Under the pieces are notes generated by a model. That model saw only the letters and a program-made list of their open reading frames with translations. It ran no database searches and was not told the origin of the DNA. Made by a program: the position numbers and the translations under genes. Positions 1-12,300 of a DNA stretch of 64,000 bases are shown here, piece after piece (positions within the stretch are counted from its first letter, which is position 1; each line of letters opens with the position of its first letter). This stretch comes from Macrostomum hystrix (lineage: Eukaryota > Platyhelminthes > Macrostomidae): positions 1,240,001 to 1,304,000 of the forward strand of contig CATNEN010000014.1 in the NCBI GenBank assembly GCA_950097015.1, in the 5' to 3' direction.

Positions 1-3000
1 TCTGGATGCAGAAGCCATCTAGCTTGGGCGGATTGTTGGTGTCATTTTTGTTTTTCACCTTCACAAACGGTGGATCCTGGATTTGATTGGTTGGCAACAT
101 TTAGCTTTACAGAGTGGAACTCAAAGCAATGAGTACAGACAAGACCTCGCTGACCTCCACGGTGGTGACGCGCAGGGTTTTGTTCTGTAACTTCTTGTGT
201 ACCTCCTCCAGCGGCTCCTTGAATGTCCGGCTGATGTTGAACCCGCTGCTCCGATCCCAGCTGCCGAGCTGAGAAGCAACCAAGAGAGAGACGCGGTCAG
301 GATGGACTTTTGTCAGAACTTTTCTGAATCAGCGCCGTGCACAAGCATACCAGTATGGAACATGCTCCTCACCATCCTGAAGCCCACAGACGTGAGCTCG
401 TAGGCCTTCAGGCTGAAGTTCACCCGCTTCCAGTCGGCGTCAAACTTCACCGGTCCCGTCAGCGTCTGCGATGAGATGTCCTCCGGGACCTTCAACGGAG
501 CATTTGCGAGCAAGTATTTCAATTAACAGCAGAAAGCCCACGGGGAGAAGGTTAGCGTGGTCTTCCCCAGCGGGAAGGTTAGCGTGGTCTTCCTTCTCTT
601 AAATGTCGAGCAGAATGGCAAGATGGTCAAGGGGAATGAAGCAAAAAGCTACTCACCGATCGCATGAAGTTAAGCAGGCTGGCGCCGTTCTGCCAGAAGC
701 GCTGACCTGAGCCGCAGGTCATCGGCTGCGGCTCCACCGGCTGCGCCCGGTTGGTGAAGTGGATGCCGTTGGCCAGCAGCACGATGCTGTCGAACACGAT
801 GGCTGCAGACATCTGCGGGTTGACGGATGCGCTGAAATACATCCGCGGAAGCCCAAAATCTGCGGGCACCACCAGAATCTGCCCAAAATCTACCACCAGA
901 ATATGCCCAAAATCGATCACCAGAATCTGCCCAAAATCCACCACCAGAATCTGCCTAAAATCCACCACCAGAATCTGCCTAAAATCCACCACCAGAATCT
1001 GCCCAAAATCCACCACCAGAATCTGCCTAAAATCCACCACCAGAATCTGCCTAAAATCCACCACCAGAATCTGCCCAAAATCCGCCACCAGAATCTGCCC
1101 GAGCACAATCACTTGAATCTGCCCAATAATAATAATTGCAGGAGAGCTGCGGGCAGTGGCGCACCATTTAGTGACACTGGACCCGCAGCCAGCGAGGAGG
1201 CAATTCTGCCCATTTCGCTGACTCCTGAGCACAAACGCACACAGATACTGTACGCAGGCACACACTCACACAGGTGTGTACATCTGCTCTGACTTTCTCA
1301 TCGTCAGGCAGTGTACACTCTCACTGTGCCTTGGAGGTTGGCCCTCTAGGGCTCAAATTGCACGACAAGCCCCCAAGCCTTCTCTCCGCGGCTGCGCCCC
1401 AAATGAATGTGGCCTCGCCGTGGAATCGAACTTAGGGACCGTGGTGCGAGAGGCAAACGCGATAACCGCTCTGCCACCGACCCCCCTGAATCTGCCCAAA
1501 TGCTTGATCAGAATCTCCCCAAATCCATCATTGGAATCTGCTCAATCATATGGTTTAAATTCGACCAATTCAACTCCAAACGTGTTTAAGTCACTCTCAC
1601 CGGCAGCATGTTCTCCAGCAGGCCACGGTACTGTGCCTTCTGGGTCTCGATGTTGAAGATCTCGGAGCGCATTCGCTCCACGGATCGGCCGCGGTCATAG
1701 TGCCCGGTCCGCGGCACCAGCGGCAGCATGGAAATTGCCGTGAAGTTGGCCGTTCGAACCACCTGGAAGTCTGACAGATCCAGTCGCTGCACGTCCTAAA
1801 AAGTTATTAAAATCATTGGACCTCGTGAACTCGGGACCTCGTGAACTCGGGACCTCGTGAACTCGGGACCTCGTGAACTCGGGACCTCGTGAACTCGGGA
1901 CCTCGTGAACTCGGGACCTCGTGAACTCGGGACCTCGTGAACTCGGGACCTCGTGAACTCGGGACCTCGTGAACTCGGGACCTCGTGAACTCGGGACCTC
2001 GTGAACTCGGGACCTCGTGAACTCGGGACCTCGTGAACTCGGGACCTCGTGAACTCGGGACCTCGTGAACTCGGGACCTCGTGACCTCGGGACCTCGTGA
2101 ACTCGGGACCTCGTGACCTCGGGACCTCGTGAACTCGGGACCTCGTGAACTCGGGACCTCGTGAACTCGGGACCTCGTGAACTCGGGACCTCGTGACCTC
2201 GGGACCTCGTGAACTCGGGACCTCGTGAACTCGGGACCTCGTGAACTCGGGACCTCGTGAACTCTCGACCTGAAGAAGGAAACTTACCCATGAAGTAAAG
2301 ATGTAGCTGTGATTTGATGACGTCATATTCATTGCTTTTGCCTGCAATTTAACGGTTTACGTTTTATTTATTTTTCTCTGTTTGTAAAGAACTTGCTCTG
2401 AAGGAGAACAGACTTTACCAATATCATAAACTTCAGCACGTCCTCCACAGGAATGTCAACCAGATATCCGAACACGCCAGCGCTCTTCAAGTCTTTCAGG
2501 ATGTACTTATAGGATCCGGACTGTTTCAACCACTGCCTGGTGATTACTGGCGTGTCCAGCCTGTTCAGCATGAGCTCATACTTCAATAGGGCTAGGGTGG
2601 AGGGTTGAAAATGCAAAAGATTTAATAATTTTGGATCGGACAATGAGATGTTTTGGGGTCGGCGGTCCAGGGAGTGAGGTTGGTGTCCTAATTGGACATG
2701 TTTTGGGGTTGGCTCTCCAGGCAGGGAGTGAGGTGGGTGTCCTAATTTGACCTGTTTTGGGGTTGGCTGACCAGGCAGGGAGTGAGGTGGGTGTCCTAAT
2801 TTGACATGTTTTGGGGTTGGCTGACCAGGCAGGGAGTGAGGTGGGTGTCCTTATTGGACATGTTTTGGGGGTGGCGGTCCAGGGAGTGAGGTGGGTGTCC
2901 TTATTGGACATGTTTTGGGGGTGGCGGTCCAGGGAGTGAGGTGGGTGTCCTTATTGGACATGTTTTGGGGGTGGCGGTCCAGGGAGTGAGGTGGGTACCA

Positions 3001-3913
3001 AGCTCAAAGTTTTTGGGGTTGGGGTGTGAGGTTTATATTAAATTTGATGATAGATTTTACGGTGAATGTCTCAGGAGACGAAGTCCATGTTAACTGTATT
3101 TTTATTGTATTCCGAAGGGCTCACTGTCAGGATTGCTGTAGATAATGGCGAAGTGGCCCCAGGTCTCCTGCGACTTGATGAAATCCTGCAGGGCCGAGCC
3201 CAGCGTGCCATGGTGCGGATTGAGATTCACTGAGTAGTGCAGCCGCCGGTTCGAGGCCCGGTAGTTCCAGTCGGCTGCGATGTGCGGCATGGTGTGGTGC
3301 TCGCACACCGAGCGCACCTGCTCGGCGGAAGCCGGGGATGTCGGTCCAATGATGGCCACGACACCCTTCTCTAGCAGCGAGCAAGCTGTGAAAATTGGTT
3401 GCAATCGTGGGTGTGAGGAGGTGCTTTGTGGGGCCTGGGTGTGAGGAGGTGCTTTGTGGGGCCTGGGTGTGAGGAGGTGCTTAATGAGCCATCAAAGCTG
3501 CCCAGCTCACCCTCTCTGGAGGCCTGGAATGAGTCGCCCGGGCTGATCCGGCGGATGTCGTGAGTCAGCGAGATGCCGTCCCGTCTGGAGGCGAAGAATT
3601 CATTGGCCTGGTCAACAGCGCGGGCCACGGCAATCTGGCGGACTTCGTCATCAGTTTCTATGATGGCACCTGATTGACGGGCAAGTCGGATCACGCGGTT
3701 CCATGGCAAAGCTTTTGTTCCGGGTGAGGTTAATAAAGGTCAAATCATGGAATGGTAGCTGCCGCAGGCCTCACCGAGTGTCAGCACAGAGCTGCGAGCC
3801 TGCCTGACAAACCGAGCAGACCGGATCGGCTCCTCGGCGGTGCATTTCGGCTGCGGCGCCAGCATCAGCAGCAGCAGCAACAGTGGCTGCGATGCACCCA
3901 GAGTCTTAGTCAT
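1..3913 (-). CDS. Ionotropic glutamate receptor, kainate/AMPA-like, N-terminal part (gene continues past left edge)
   Basis: Ligand-gated cation channel subunit of excitatory synapses. Ten coding exons in transcript order: 3913-3775, 3669-3511, 3385-3125, 2591-2419, 2341-2288, 1795-1601, 812-657, 489-373, 268-155 and 76-<1. All have GT/AG borders and matching phases, giving about 481 residues. Exon 1 encodes a leucine-rich signal peptide. Exons 2-8 encode the amino-terminal (LIVBP-like) domain, with GPTSPASAEQV, PHIAADW and WGHFAIIY matching kainate-receptor blocks. Exon 9 has GSWDRSSGFNI and the N-glycosylation sites before S1. Exon 10 begins the S1 ligand-binding half (DPPFVKVK then DGFCI). 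The ion channel and S2 lie outside the window. The acceptor of the 812-657 exon was chosen by phase; a nearby upstream AG would break the frame. Kainate versus AMPA class is not settled. Confidence 0.92.
862..1120. repeat. Minisatellite, 24-bp unit
   Basis: About 11 units starting CCACCACCAGAATCTGCCC, in the glutamate receptor intron between exons 812-657 and 1795-1601. Units resume after SINE copy 1 (1487-1540). Confidence 0.95.
1126..1486 (-). mobile_element. tRNA-derived SINE, copy 1 (in glutamate receptor intron)
   Basis: The element reads on the minus strand from the tRNA-like head at 1486 to an (ATT)n tail at about 1126. The head has a pol III A box (TGGCAGAGCGG) and B box (AGTTCGATTCC). 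It is inserted inside the 24-bp minisatellite; TGAATCTGCCCAA occurs at both ends (1113-1125 and 1487-1499), a likely target-site duplication. Confidence 0.85.
1811..2268. repeat. Minisatellite, 16-bp unit
   Basis: About 28 units of CTCGTGAACTCGGGAC with CTCGTGACCTCGGGAC variants, filling the glutamate receptor intron 1796-2287. Confidence 0.97.
2640..3005. repeat. Minisatellite, 50-54-bp unit
   Basis: About seven units containing GGAGTGAGGTGGGTGTCC and GACATGTTTTGGGG, in two length classes (54 bp, then 50 bp), in the intron 2592-3124. Confidence 0.92.
3404..3482. repeat. Short tandem repeat, 28-bp unit, three copies
   Basis: Three copies of a unit starting GGGTGTGAGGAGGTGCTT in the 125-bp receptor intron 3386-3510. 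The array makes up most of the intron. Confidence 0.9.
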
Positions 3914-4638
3914 TAGTCTTAGACGGGGAAATCGCGTGTTGTCAAGTTGCCAGCCTCAGCGAAGGCTTTCAGTGGTCATCAAGCTGAGTGAGAGAATCCC
4001 ATGTTTGTTGGAGGCCTGAAACAGTTCACGGTTGACGTCGAAGGCTCGAGTCGTGAATTAGTCAGCAGTAGTTTTGCATAGGAAAAGACGCAACAGCAAA
4101 GCTGGGGCTTCAGCTGCTTGTGCCCGTCAACGGGGCAGAGGCGGGAGAGGGGAGCGGGCCCAGAGGGAATCTGGGGCGACCCGGCACCAGCCAGTGGCGC
4201 ACTGGGAGCGAAACCAGAGAGAGAGAGCGAGAGGGAGAAAGAGAGGCCCGGCAAAGTGCGCGTCAGGGATTTTTCCCCTACTTTTTCCTGCTGCACCGGC
4301 TTGGGAGCAGAAGAGGGCGGCCCGCGGGATGCAACAAAATCCCCTCCCACCGCGCGACCGATGGGTAGATAACAGAAGAGGCCGGGGCCGATGCGGAGAT
4401 ACGACAGTTCAGATCCCACTGGGGATTTCTGAGGATAATTACAGTCTGCCGGTCCGCCGCAGAATTGTCCCAGCACTAACTGGACCCTGGCAGCCTCGGG
4501 AGCAGGACCAGGGGGCCGGCCTCACAATGGCCTGGCAGCAATGCTTCACTACAATAGTTTGCACATGGTGGACCCCATTGCCGCCGGCCGATTAATACAG
4601 CTTATTCCTCTGTACAGGGAAAAAGCGGCTAAACTTAC

Positions 4639-4718
4639 CTTGCGAATCGGAGCGTCTTCGATGCGTGTCCGCCTGGCTGGCCTCCCAAATGCCGGGTCCG
4701 CTGCCACTTGCTTATAAG
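4639..4718 (-). promoter_or_regulatory. Candidate TATA box and 5' UTR exon of the glutamate receptor gene
   Basis: On the minus strand a TATA-like GGCTTATAAG lies at 4720-4711. It is followed about 70 bases on by a strong splice donor, CAAG|GTAAGT, with the exon ending at 4639. Upstream of the receptor's ATG (3913) is a pyrimidine-rich acceptor, TTTCCCCGTCTAAG, ending just before ACTAATG. A short non-coding first exon of roughly 45 bases spliced to the coding exon would explain both sites. This is inferred from signals only. Confidence 0.45.
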
Positions 4719-4739
4719 CCTGGCTCGCTTAAAGTGTGC

Positions 4740-5242
4740 GGCCCAGCCCCCGTGGCAGAGGGGCTGGGGAAGTGGCCGGTGCGGCTCCTCTTCCCTAAGG
4801 ATCGCCTCAGCCAGCCAAATGGCGCGTGCAGGTGAGGGAGACAAGGGGAGAGCTATTTGGTTTGGGAGAAATTCTTGTCTGCCTTCAGCCCCTCCCCACC
4901 CCGATCGCCGCCCGACCGGATCTTCGGGAGGTTCGTCGGGCTGGATTTCTGCAGTTACTGGGCGATTTAAGTCCCATCGTTTTTGGTGGGGTAGGGGGTC
5001 CTGGAAGAGTGCTTGAACACCTACTTGGCCTCCGATTTACTTGCTTCCGCAGCTCTCTGCGAATAAATTGGAAAGACTGTGATTTACTAACTATCCAAAG
5101 TGTGTTTTCAAAGTTTCAAATCCCAAATTGCAATTCACAATCTTCAAAAACTAGCTGTGTAAATTTAAATTCAAAATAAAAGCACAGAGTTGTGCGTCTA
5201 TCAACGATGCGAATATTCAGACGTGCTACTCATGAGTAGCTT
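4740..5242. other. Intergenic, GC-rich then AT-rich; no gene seen
   Basis: This stretch lies between the putative glutamate receptor promoter and the DEG/ENaC stop codon. Reading frames here lack recognisable domains. The left part is CpG-rich, which would suit a promoter region. The right part should contain the DEG/ENaC 3' UTR. Confidence 0.4.
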
Positions 5243-7039
5243 TCAATGCTCGCATCGTATCGGCTTCTGCTCAGGCAGCTCAACGCAGCTGGAGTTGGAC
5301 GTGGCCGCCAAGCTGATCGTCGGGGACGCCGGCAGCACTTGGATGACATTGCTGCCAACGCCCCGCTGCCGCCTGGTCCTGGCGATGAGATTGTACACCA
5401 GCTCGATGAGCTCGCACAGGCTGAGCAGGCTGCAGCCCAGGTAGATGCCCGCCGTGCCACCTAGGTCGGACACGTACGACTGCAGTGAGTAGCCCGGAGA
5501 CAGCCGAATCTGCGAGCTGCGCGACTCGTCCGTGCGCAGCGTCACCTTCAGGCCGGAGCGGGAGAAGAACTTGGCAGCCAGCATCTCCGCGGGTACAATG
5601 TTCCACATTGGTGGCTCACCCGGGAAAAATTCCACAACCCTCTGATACATGGCGGCCCAGGCCGGTCTCGAGACGCTGGGAAATGCGTCCAAGATGGTTT
5701 TCATGACGTCTAAAATCACTCGAATCTGTCCGTTCTCATTTGGCCAGTTCGCGCTAGAGACGCTGGTTTCGTACTGCCGTGTCAGGCACAGCTGCCTGCT
5801 CTGGCACAGCTGCTGGAAGTCGTTCAGCGAGGCTGTGTCGGCCATGAAGGCCTGCATGAGATTCGACTCTATGCGAGACTCGTCCAGACCGCTCACATTC
5901 AGGCAGAAGGCCAAGTTCCTGAACTCCCATGGAAGCGGGTTCACGTAGGGTGTGCAACCGTTCAGAGACAGCTGACGAGCAAACTCTGAGAAGTAGCAGA
6001 AGCTGTTGCTGTAGCGAAATGTGTACGCCGAGCCATCGTACGGATTGAAGAACTGCACGTCGGGAGCCTCGGTCAAGCACTGACCGGCGTAAGCTTCCGG
6101 ATCCTTCTTTACGTTCTGCATGCTGAGTCCGATGCTGTACGATCTGCCTGGAGCGAGCAGAAAGTTGGTCACGAACCTGCTCGGGTACTCTCCTCTCGGA
6201 GCCAGGTACAGCCTCATGCCCGTCGGTCTGTCGATTTCATACGGAGTGTCCAGATCCCAGTCGTACACAAAAGTAGTGAGGTTGTTGTACAAAGACACGA
6301 CCACACTGTTCACCTGCTGAAAGCTGTATGTTCTCAAGGGCACTAAAAAGTCAGTAAAGTACGGATCGAGAATGAACTGGAAGCTGATCTCCGAGTTGAC
6401 TTTACTCATCTCGGTGCGTCTCTGCTCGGTGAGGTCGACCTTCAGACATTTGAGGTGGTTCGGATGATAGAACGGGCTCAGCGAGACGCCCAGCTTGCTG
6501 TCATTCTTCAGCACCGTCTGCTGCTCCTTGTGCGCGAGCTGGTCCACCAGCAGGCTGTACGGCATTGACTGAATGACGGCCTTCAGTCTGTTGAGCTTCA
6601 TCTGATCGATCTGAGCCGTTGTGGCGTTCGCAAGCGACGAGTTCAGTAACCGCTGCATCGCAGAGTCGAACGTGGCGAACGTGCCGTTCATCCGGCCGTT
6701 GATGTCGGCAACAACCGAATCGGTGAGAGTCACTGAGTAGGTGCCAGACACCTGGACATTGTTGCAGAAGTAGACGTCAGGAAACTGGAAGTCCACGGAC
6801 TCGGCCTCGTAGGAAGTGCTGACCTCGCCTCTGATCAGCTTGCTTGTGAATCCGAACATGCTGAAGATGAAGACTGCCAGGAGAGCCAGGAAGGCCAGCA
6901 GCCAGCAGATCTTGACATAGAGAGGCCTCTGACCGGCGAGCCTGCTCAGACCGTGGGCTGTGGTCTCGCTTGCTGCAGATAGCAGAATCTGCGCCACTAT
7001 CGCTCCGTTGCTAGAGGTCGTGTACTTTTCAGTGGTCAT
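5243..7039 (-). CDS. DEG/ENaC family sodium channel subunit, intronless
   Basis: Complete 598-residue channel subunit of the degenerin/epithelial sodium channel/ASIC/FaNaC superfamily, which forms trimeric amiloride-sensitive Na+ channels in the plasma membrane. Seen: a short cytoplasmic N-terminus; TM1 at about residues 42-63; the post-TM1 FPDVYFCN block at 86-93; a large extracellular region with many cysteines and NxS/T sites; and TM2 with the family signature, GCS selectivity filter at 535-537 followed by LLSLCELIEL. The C-terminal tail is about 45 residues. Length is typical of the family. The reading frame is uninterrupted although its neighbours are split into many exons. The start is the first ATG, placing TM1 where the family expects it. 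Gating stimulus (peptide, acid, mechanical) cannot be read from the sequence. Confidence 0.95.
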   Translation of the reverse strand: MTTEKYTTSSNGAIVAQILLSAASETTAHGLSRLAGQRPLYVKICWLLAFLALLAVFIFSMFGFTSKLIRGEVSTSYEAESVDFQFPDVYFCNNVQVSGTYSVTLTDSVVADINGRMNGTFATFDSAMQRLLNSSLANATTAQIDQMKLNRLKAVIQSMPYSLLVDQLAHKEQQTVLKNDSKLGVSLSPFYHPNHLKCLKVDLTEQRRTEMSKVNSEISFQFILDPYFTDFLVPLRTYSFQQVNSVVVSLYNNLTTFVYDWDLDTPYEIDRPTGMRLYLAPRGEYPSRFVTNFLLAPGRSYSIGLSMQNVKKDPEAYAGQCLTEAPDVQFFNPYDGSAYTFRYSNSFCYFSEFARQLSLNGCTPYVNPLPWEFRNLAFCLNVSGLDESRIESNLMQAFMADTASLNDFQQLCQSRQLCLTRQYETSVSSANWPNENGQIRVILDVMKTILDAFPSVSRPAWAAMYQRVVEFFPGEPPMWNIVPAEMLAAKFFSRSGLKVTLRTDESRSSQIRLSPGYSLQSYVSDLGGTAGIYLGCSLLSLCELIELVYNLIARTRRQRGVGSNVIQVLPASPTISLAATSNSSCVELPEQKPIRCEH

Positions 7040-9327
7040 GGCGCGTTTTTAGCGATTTGGCTCTGCTAGATGCGGCTGTGTTGTCAGCCCTTTAATAAAT
7101 TACATCTCAAATGGCCGTGCAAATACAGCGCCTTGTCCATAGCAACCAATGCTGCAGCGACTGCTGACTATAAAAGTGCAAACAATGTGATGCAAATCCA
7201 GCAATGATGGTGCTAAAAGCAAGGTTGGCAAACATAGAATTGTTTCAATATTGACGGCCTCATTGCTGGCTCCTCCATACTGTGTCTATGGATTTCCCGG
7301 CTTACCTCACAATAGGCTAAGCTTTGGCTAGCACATGGATGATTAGGACTATGTGAAGTATGCTGCCTGGCGCATAATAAAACTCAATGCAATGCTGCGA
7401 GTGAAATCGACATAATGAGTACGCTTATTTGCAGTAGCAAGCTGTTTCTGCTACTAGCCCATAAGTTTGTGGGCTAATAAACTGCAGTTTTGGCACATAA
7501 AATAGACTGAAACAGAAAAAAAATTGACTGAGAACTGAAACTGAGAATTTAATTACTGTGAAATCTAATTAGGATATGAAATTATGAGAATTATATTATA
7601 GTAAACGATCGAGCGTTTGATATTGTGCAAAAGGTATAGGGCTATAGGCTTAGCATAACCGGAATTGGTTAGTACCAAAATTTGAATAAATCCTCCCGAA
7701 GGGCGTTTGCTTGACTTCCTGGAAGTTTTGTTGCGCTGGCTTCAATCGTGGTTTTTTTGTCATGACTCTTCGTGGCTGTCACTGAAACAAGTATTCAGAA
7801 AATTCTATCAGAAGATTGGAATAATATTGACGACGTTTTCCGTGGCAATACTTTGGGGAGTGATGGGGAGACAGGGAGATATCGTAGCTTCTAAAATACA
7901 GTAACTATAAACATACAAAATCATTTGCAAAAATATTGCAAGTTAGAAAAAAATAGAAAAAGAGAAACACCATGCGCTTTATATAAATAAAGTGTAATGA
8001 AATATATGAAATGTAATATATAAAAAAATTAAGCCTTAAAATACGCATTGCCACTGTTACTCATATTTTAATGGAATGCTGAAAAGCCGTTTCAGGCTTT
8101 CAGATGAACTTTATGTTATGCCTTCAGTTTGAAATATGCTTTCAGGTCGAAATGAGAATAAGCCGACAGCCAGGCATACGAAAATTAACATGCTACAACG
8201 ATTACGTGACGACAGAAATTCTAAAAGCAGTTGAAACCTGCATATAGCCGGATACAGAATCTTTCATCAGACGTAGTTTTGAATAGTTTAAACAAAGTAT
8301 AGTTTATAGACAGTAAACTTTTATATAAAACGAAAATAAAAACAATTGAAATACAAGTTATTTTTTTATTCTTATAAAACTGTCATTATAGTAAATATTT
8401 CATTCATAGAGTAGAATTTACAGTAACAACTATTTATAACTCCTAAATAATGTGAATAATTTAATATACATTCCATTCTAATAAATATAATAGAATATGT
8501 TCTATTCCGCTCCGCAATGTGTTGATGTCACCTGAACCTGAATTACAAGACAGAAGGAAACGAGCAACAGAAATTATACATTAAGGATGAAACGAATGAA
8601 CAAATGGTTGATAATCACAGAATGAATTTTTGTCATGTGTATGAATTTTTCAATAATTTTTAACTTCCTAAACACTTAACTAACATAATATTGTTGGTTC
8701 AAAGTGCAAAAGTAACAGTAATAAGTTAAGTTAAGTAAATTTAAGCTCTAATACTGGATAACTTCTAATATCCAATCGTTCCTTATTTTAATTAACTTTA
8801 GCCATTTGAATTTTATAGTCTTGTTATAGTGATGCATATTATATAAACTAAAAAACTATTTAGCAAGCCTCATGTGATATTCAGATCTCAAATTAATTTC
8901 TAAAAAACAGCAAAAATCTTTTTTAAGTACCAATTTAGATTAATTCTGCATATAAACTTACAGTCTTACACTCATAAATATGCAACAGGTAGTTTAAGGA
9001 AAAGAAGAATGCTGCAGCTTTTTTTCTTGCCACAACAATGAAGAGTCAGTATGTAAGCCTAGTGCAGATGAAATTGTGTTTTTAAAAAACCAATGACACT
9101 TTCATTGTCATATAGCTTTGCATTTCACTTTGATATTTTTCTGTGTCTTTACAAACAATTTTCATAGTTTCTTTATTTTGGCTTTTATTGTTATTTTTTT
9201 ATTAAAGTTACACTTTACGTTTAGATGTTGCTTTTTAAGCCAATGTTTGTGTTACAACTTTCGCCTAACAGATACTCATACTCATTAGGACGTTAGTTAC
9301 AATCATTAATAACGGGTTTCAGTTGAC
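7040..9327. other. AT-rich intergenic region between DEG/ENaC and IFT74
   Basis: The two genes are divergently arranged, so promoters of both should lie here. The first few hundred bases upstream of the channel are moderately AT-rich, and 7500-9300 is strongly AT-rich with poly-A/T runs. I saw no coding frame with recognisable content, no minisatellite and no transposon protein. Confidence 0.5.
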
Positions 9328-12300
9328 ATGAGCGGACGCAACACCGCCCTGCGACCTGGAACTGCCAGCCGGCTCAAAGCCGGAGCCACCCGCGTAGATG
9401 GTCGACCGTCTGGCGTTGCTGTGGGCGCGGCTGTTCAGGTGAGCTGGCTGCACGCCATTATTAAACTAAAAAATCAGTTCCGACATCGCACAATCTGTTC
9501 TTGAATCCATGGATTTTATGAGCCAAATAATTTGTTTAAACAAAATCGCCGAACCCGCAGTTCGAAGACCGGCCAATCACGCAGCAGGGCCTGGGCGGCA
9601 TGAAAGTCGGTGGCCGGGGCACGAAGCGCCAGGTGGAGGACAAAAGCTACTACCTGGGCCTGCTGCGCAGCCGCATGGCCGAGCTGGCCGGCGAGACCGC
9701 CCGGCTGCGGGCCAGCCACGAGGAGCTGCAGCGGGACAGCGGCAGCTTCGCCCAGTACGAGGGCATGGCCGAGACTCTGGCCAAGGACATCCAGGTGGGC
9801 CTCGGCCTCGTTCACTGGCCTCTCAGAATAGAAATGGAACTACACTAACCCAGTTGGGTCAGATGCTAATGCAGGGCACGACAAATAATAATAATTGCAG
9901 GGGCTGAGGGCACTGGCACATCATTTGGTGGCACTAGACGTACAGCCAGTCTTTAGGCAATTCTGGCTATTTCGCTGACTCACAGATACCGCACGCAGGC
10001 ACTCGCTGACACAGGTGTGTACATCTGCCCTGACTCTCTCATCATCAGTCAGTGTACACTGCCTGATGTGCCTTGGACGTTGGGCCTCAAGGGCGTGAAT
10101 TGCAGGTCAAGCACGCAAGCATTCTCTCTGCGGCTGCGCCTCAAATGAATGCGGCCACACCGCGGAATCGAGCTCAGGGACCTTGGTGCGAGAGGCAAAC
10201 GCGTTAACCGCTCTGCCACTCACCCCCCAGGGCGCTACAAAAGTCAGTGTACAGTTTTTCAGTCCATGGACTAGCGGGATCCTGGGGCCCGTTTCACAGC
10301 TGTTTGCTATTTCATATTATTTAATATTATTTTTTCAATTCTTTACACATGCTAATGACGAATGAACAGTAGAATGACCAGAGCGTATTTCAACTACCCA
10401 CAACTTTTCTTTTTCTGTATCTCCCAGAATGCTCAACCAATTGCCATGAAAATGCGGAACACGGGCTAAAAGTTCTCGCTATCAGATGAAACAGCTTCCA
10501 GAATCACAAAACACCGGCAGCATCAAGATATTCAACGATTCTCATCGGTTGTCTGGTGGAAAAAAAGCACCACTATAGGCATCAGTTTTGTGCTCACAAA
10601 ATCATATTTAAGCATGTCGGCTGACATTATAGATAATTAATAATTATTTTATTATTGGACCAGAGCAACTCGCCATTGATGTTTATACAAAGCAATGCTA
10701 GTTGTCCTTGTCACCAGAATCGCTGAATATCTCGACGATGCTGACGTAGGACGGCCATGAAAGTTCAGAGGTGAAAATGTTGATCCATTCGGTGGAGCAA
10801 AATGGGGACCTGGTCTGTCTACTGTTGAGCTCATCTGAGCAGCAAAACCAGTCGAAAACTTTTTGCTTTTATTCACTCCGTAGGCTCAAGCTTATTACAC
10901 CTTTTAATTGTACGCTTCTAACCTGCTCATAGTATTAGTGCTAAGTAGTAAATTACTAGTAAAGAAATTGGCAGGAAGATAAACTTTTCAGTAATAAAGC
11001 TTAGTAAAATTAATCGGCATGATAAGTAATTTACATCAAAAGAAGAGCTTTAGATCCTTACAATGAAAGCAAAACATTTTTTAGAAACCTGATTTCCCGC
11101 CCTTCTTCTCCAAATGGTCCTTCTTGCTACTTACAGTAGTCGCTCTGAAAAATAGCGCATTTAGCGAATCTGTCACGCCTGACTGAGCCACCGGCCTCAT
11201 TCGCCGCATCTCGCAGGACCTGCAAGGCCAGCTGGCGGACGCGAACACGCTTCTTGACCGGCTGAACACCGAGCAGGACTCAGCCGAGGTGCAGCTCGAG
11301 TGCGACGAGCTGCGGGGCCGCAACGAGGCGCAGGAGGCTGCCCTGGAGACCGCCTTTGAGGAGAGAAAAAAGGCCGAGGCCGACGTGGCCGCGGCGGAGC
11401 GGGAGCTGGACCAGGTGAGCACTGGGCTGAGTGACACCAGAGTGACAAGCATCACCGGAGTGACACACACAAAGGAGTGACACACACAACGGAGTGACAC
11501 ACACAACGGAGTGACACACACAACAGAGGGACACACTACATAGTGATATACACACCAGAATGGCAGACACCAGAGTGACAGAGGCAACAGAGTGACAGAG
11601 GCAACAGAGTGACAGAGGCAACAGAGTGACAGAGGCAACAGAGGCAACAGAGTGACAGAGGCAACAGAGTGGCAGAGGCAGCAGAGTGACAGAGGCAACA
11701 GAGTGACAGAGGCAACAGAGGCAACAGAGTGACAGAGGCAACAGAGGCAACAGAGTGACAGAGGCAGCAGAGTGACTGAGGCAACAGAGTGACAGAGGCA
11801 ACAGAGTGGCAGAGGCAGCAGAGTGACAGAGGCAACAGAGTGACAGAGGCAACAGAGTGACAGAGGCAACAGAGTGACAGAGACAGCAGAGCAACCTGCG
11901 TCTGCTTTCATCACGCAGGAGCGCCGCATGGCGGACTCAATGGTGGCCCGGATGCGGCCCGAGCAGCAGCGGCAGCACCGGCAGCTCCGCGAGGAGGCCG
12001 AGCGGACGGGTCGCGACCTGGAGGCCGGGCAGCGCGAGCTCGACTTGCTGCGCAGGCAGCGCGCCCGCCTGGAGGACGAGCTGTCGGGCAACCTCATCAA
12101 GCAGGAGGCCGTGCGGCTGTGCGCCCAGCTGAGGGACCTGCTGGACCGGAGGGACGCCCTGCTCGAGGACGAGCGAGCGGCCGGAGATCCCAACCAGGAG
12201 CGGGAGCGGCTGCTGAACCAGGTGGGGAACCACCGTGGGATTGGAGATCGGGATGAGATTCTGCAGTGGGATTTGGACATGGAGTTTGAGATGGGTCCCA

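Noticed and set aside
1695-2347. Minus-strand frames of 183-198 codons with SSRGPEFTRSRVHEVP repeats
   Set aside because: 16-bp minisatellite inside a glutamate receptor intron; only the 18 codons of exon 2341-2288 and the exon ending at 1795 are real.
7165-7180. TATAAAAG on the plus strand as a promoter
   Set aside because: No plus-strand gene starts within reach, and the adjacent gene is on the minus strand.
11081-12280. 399-codon minus-strand frame antisense to IFT74
   Set aside because: Arises from GC-rich coding sequence and the 17-bp repeat read backwards; IFT74 homology is on the plus strand.
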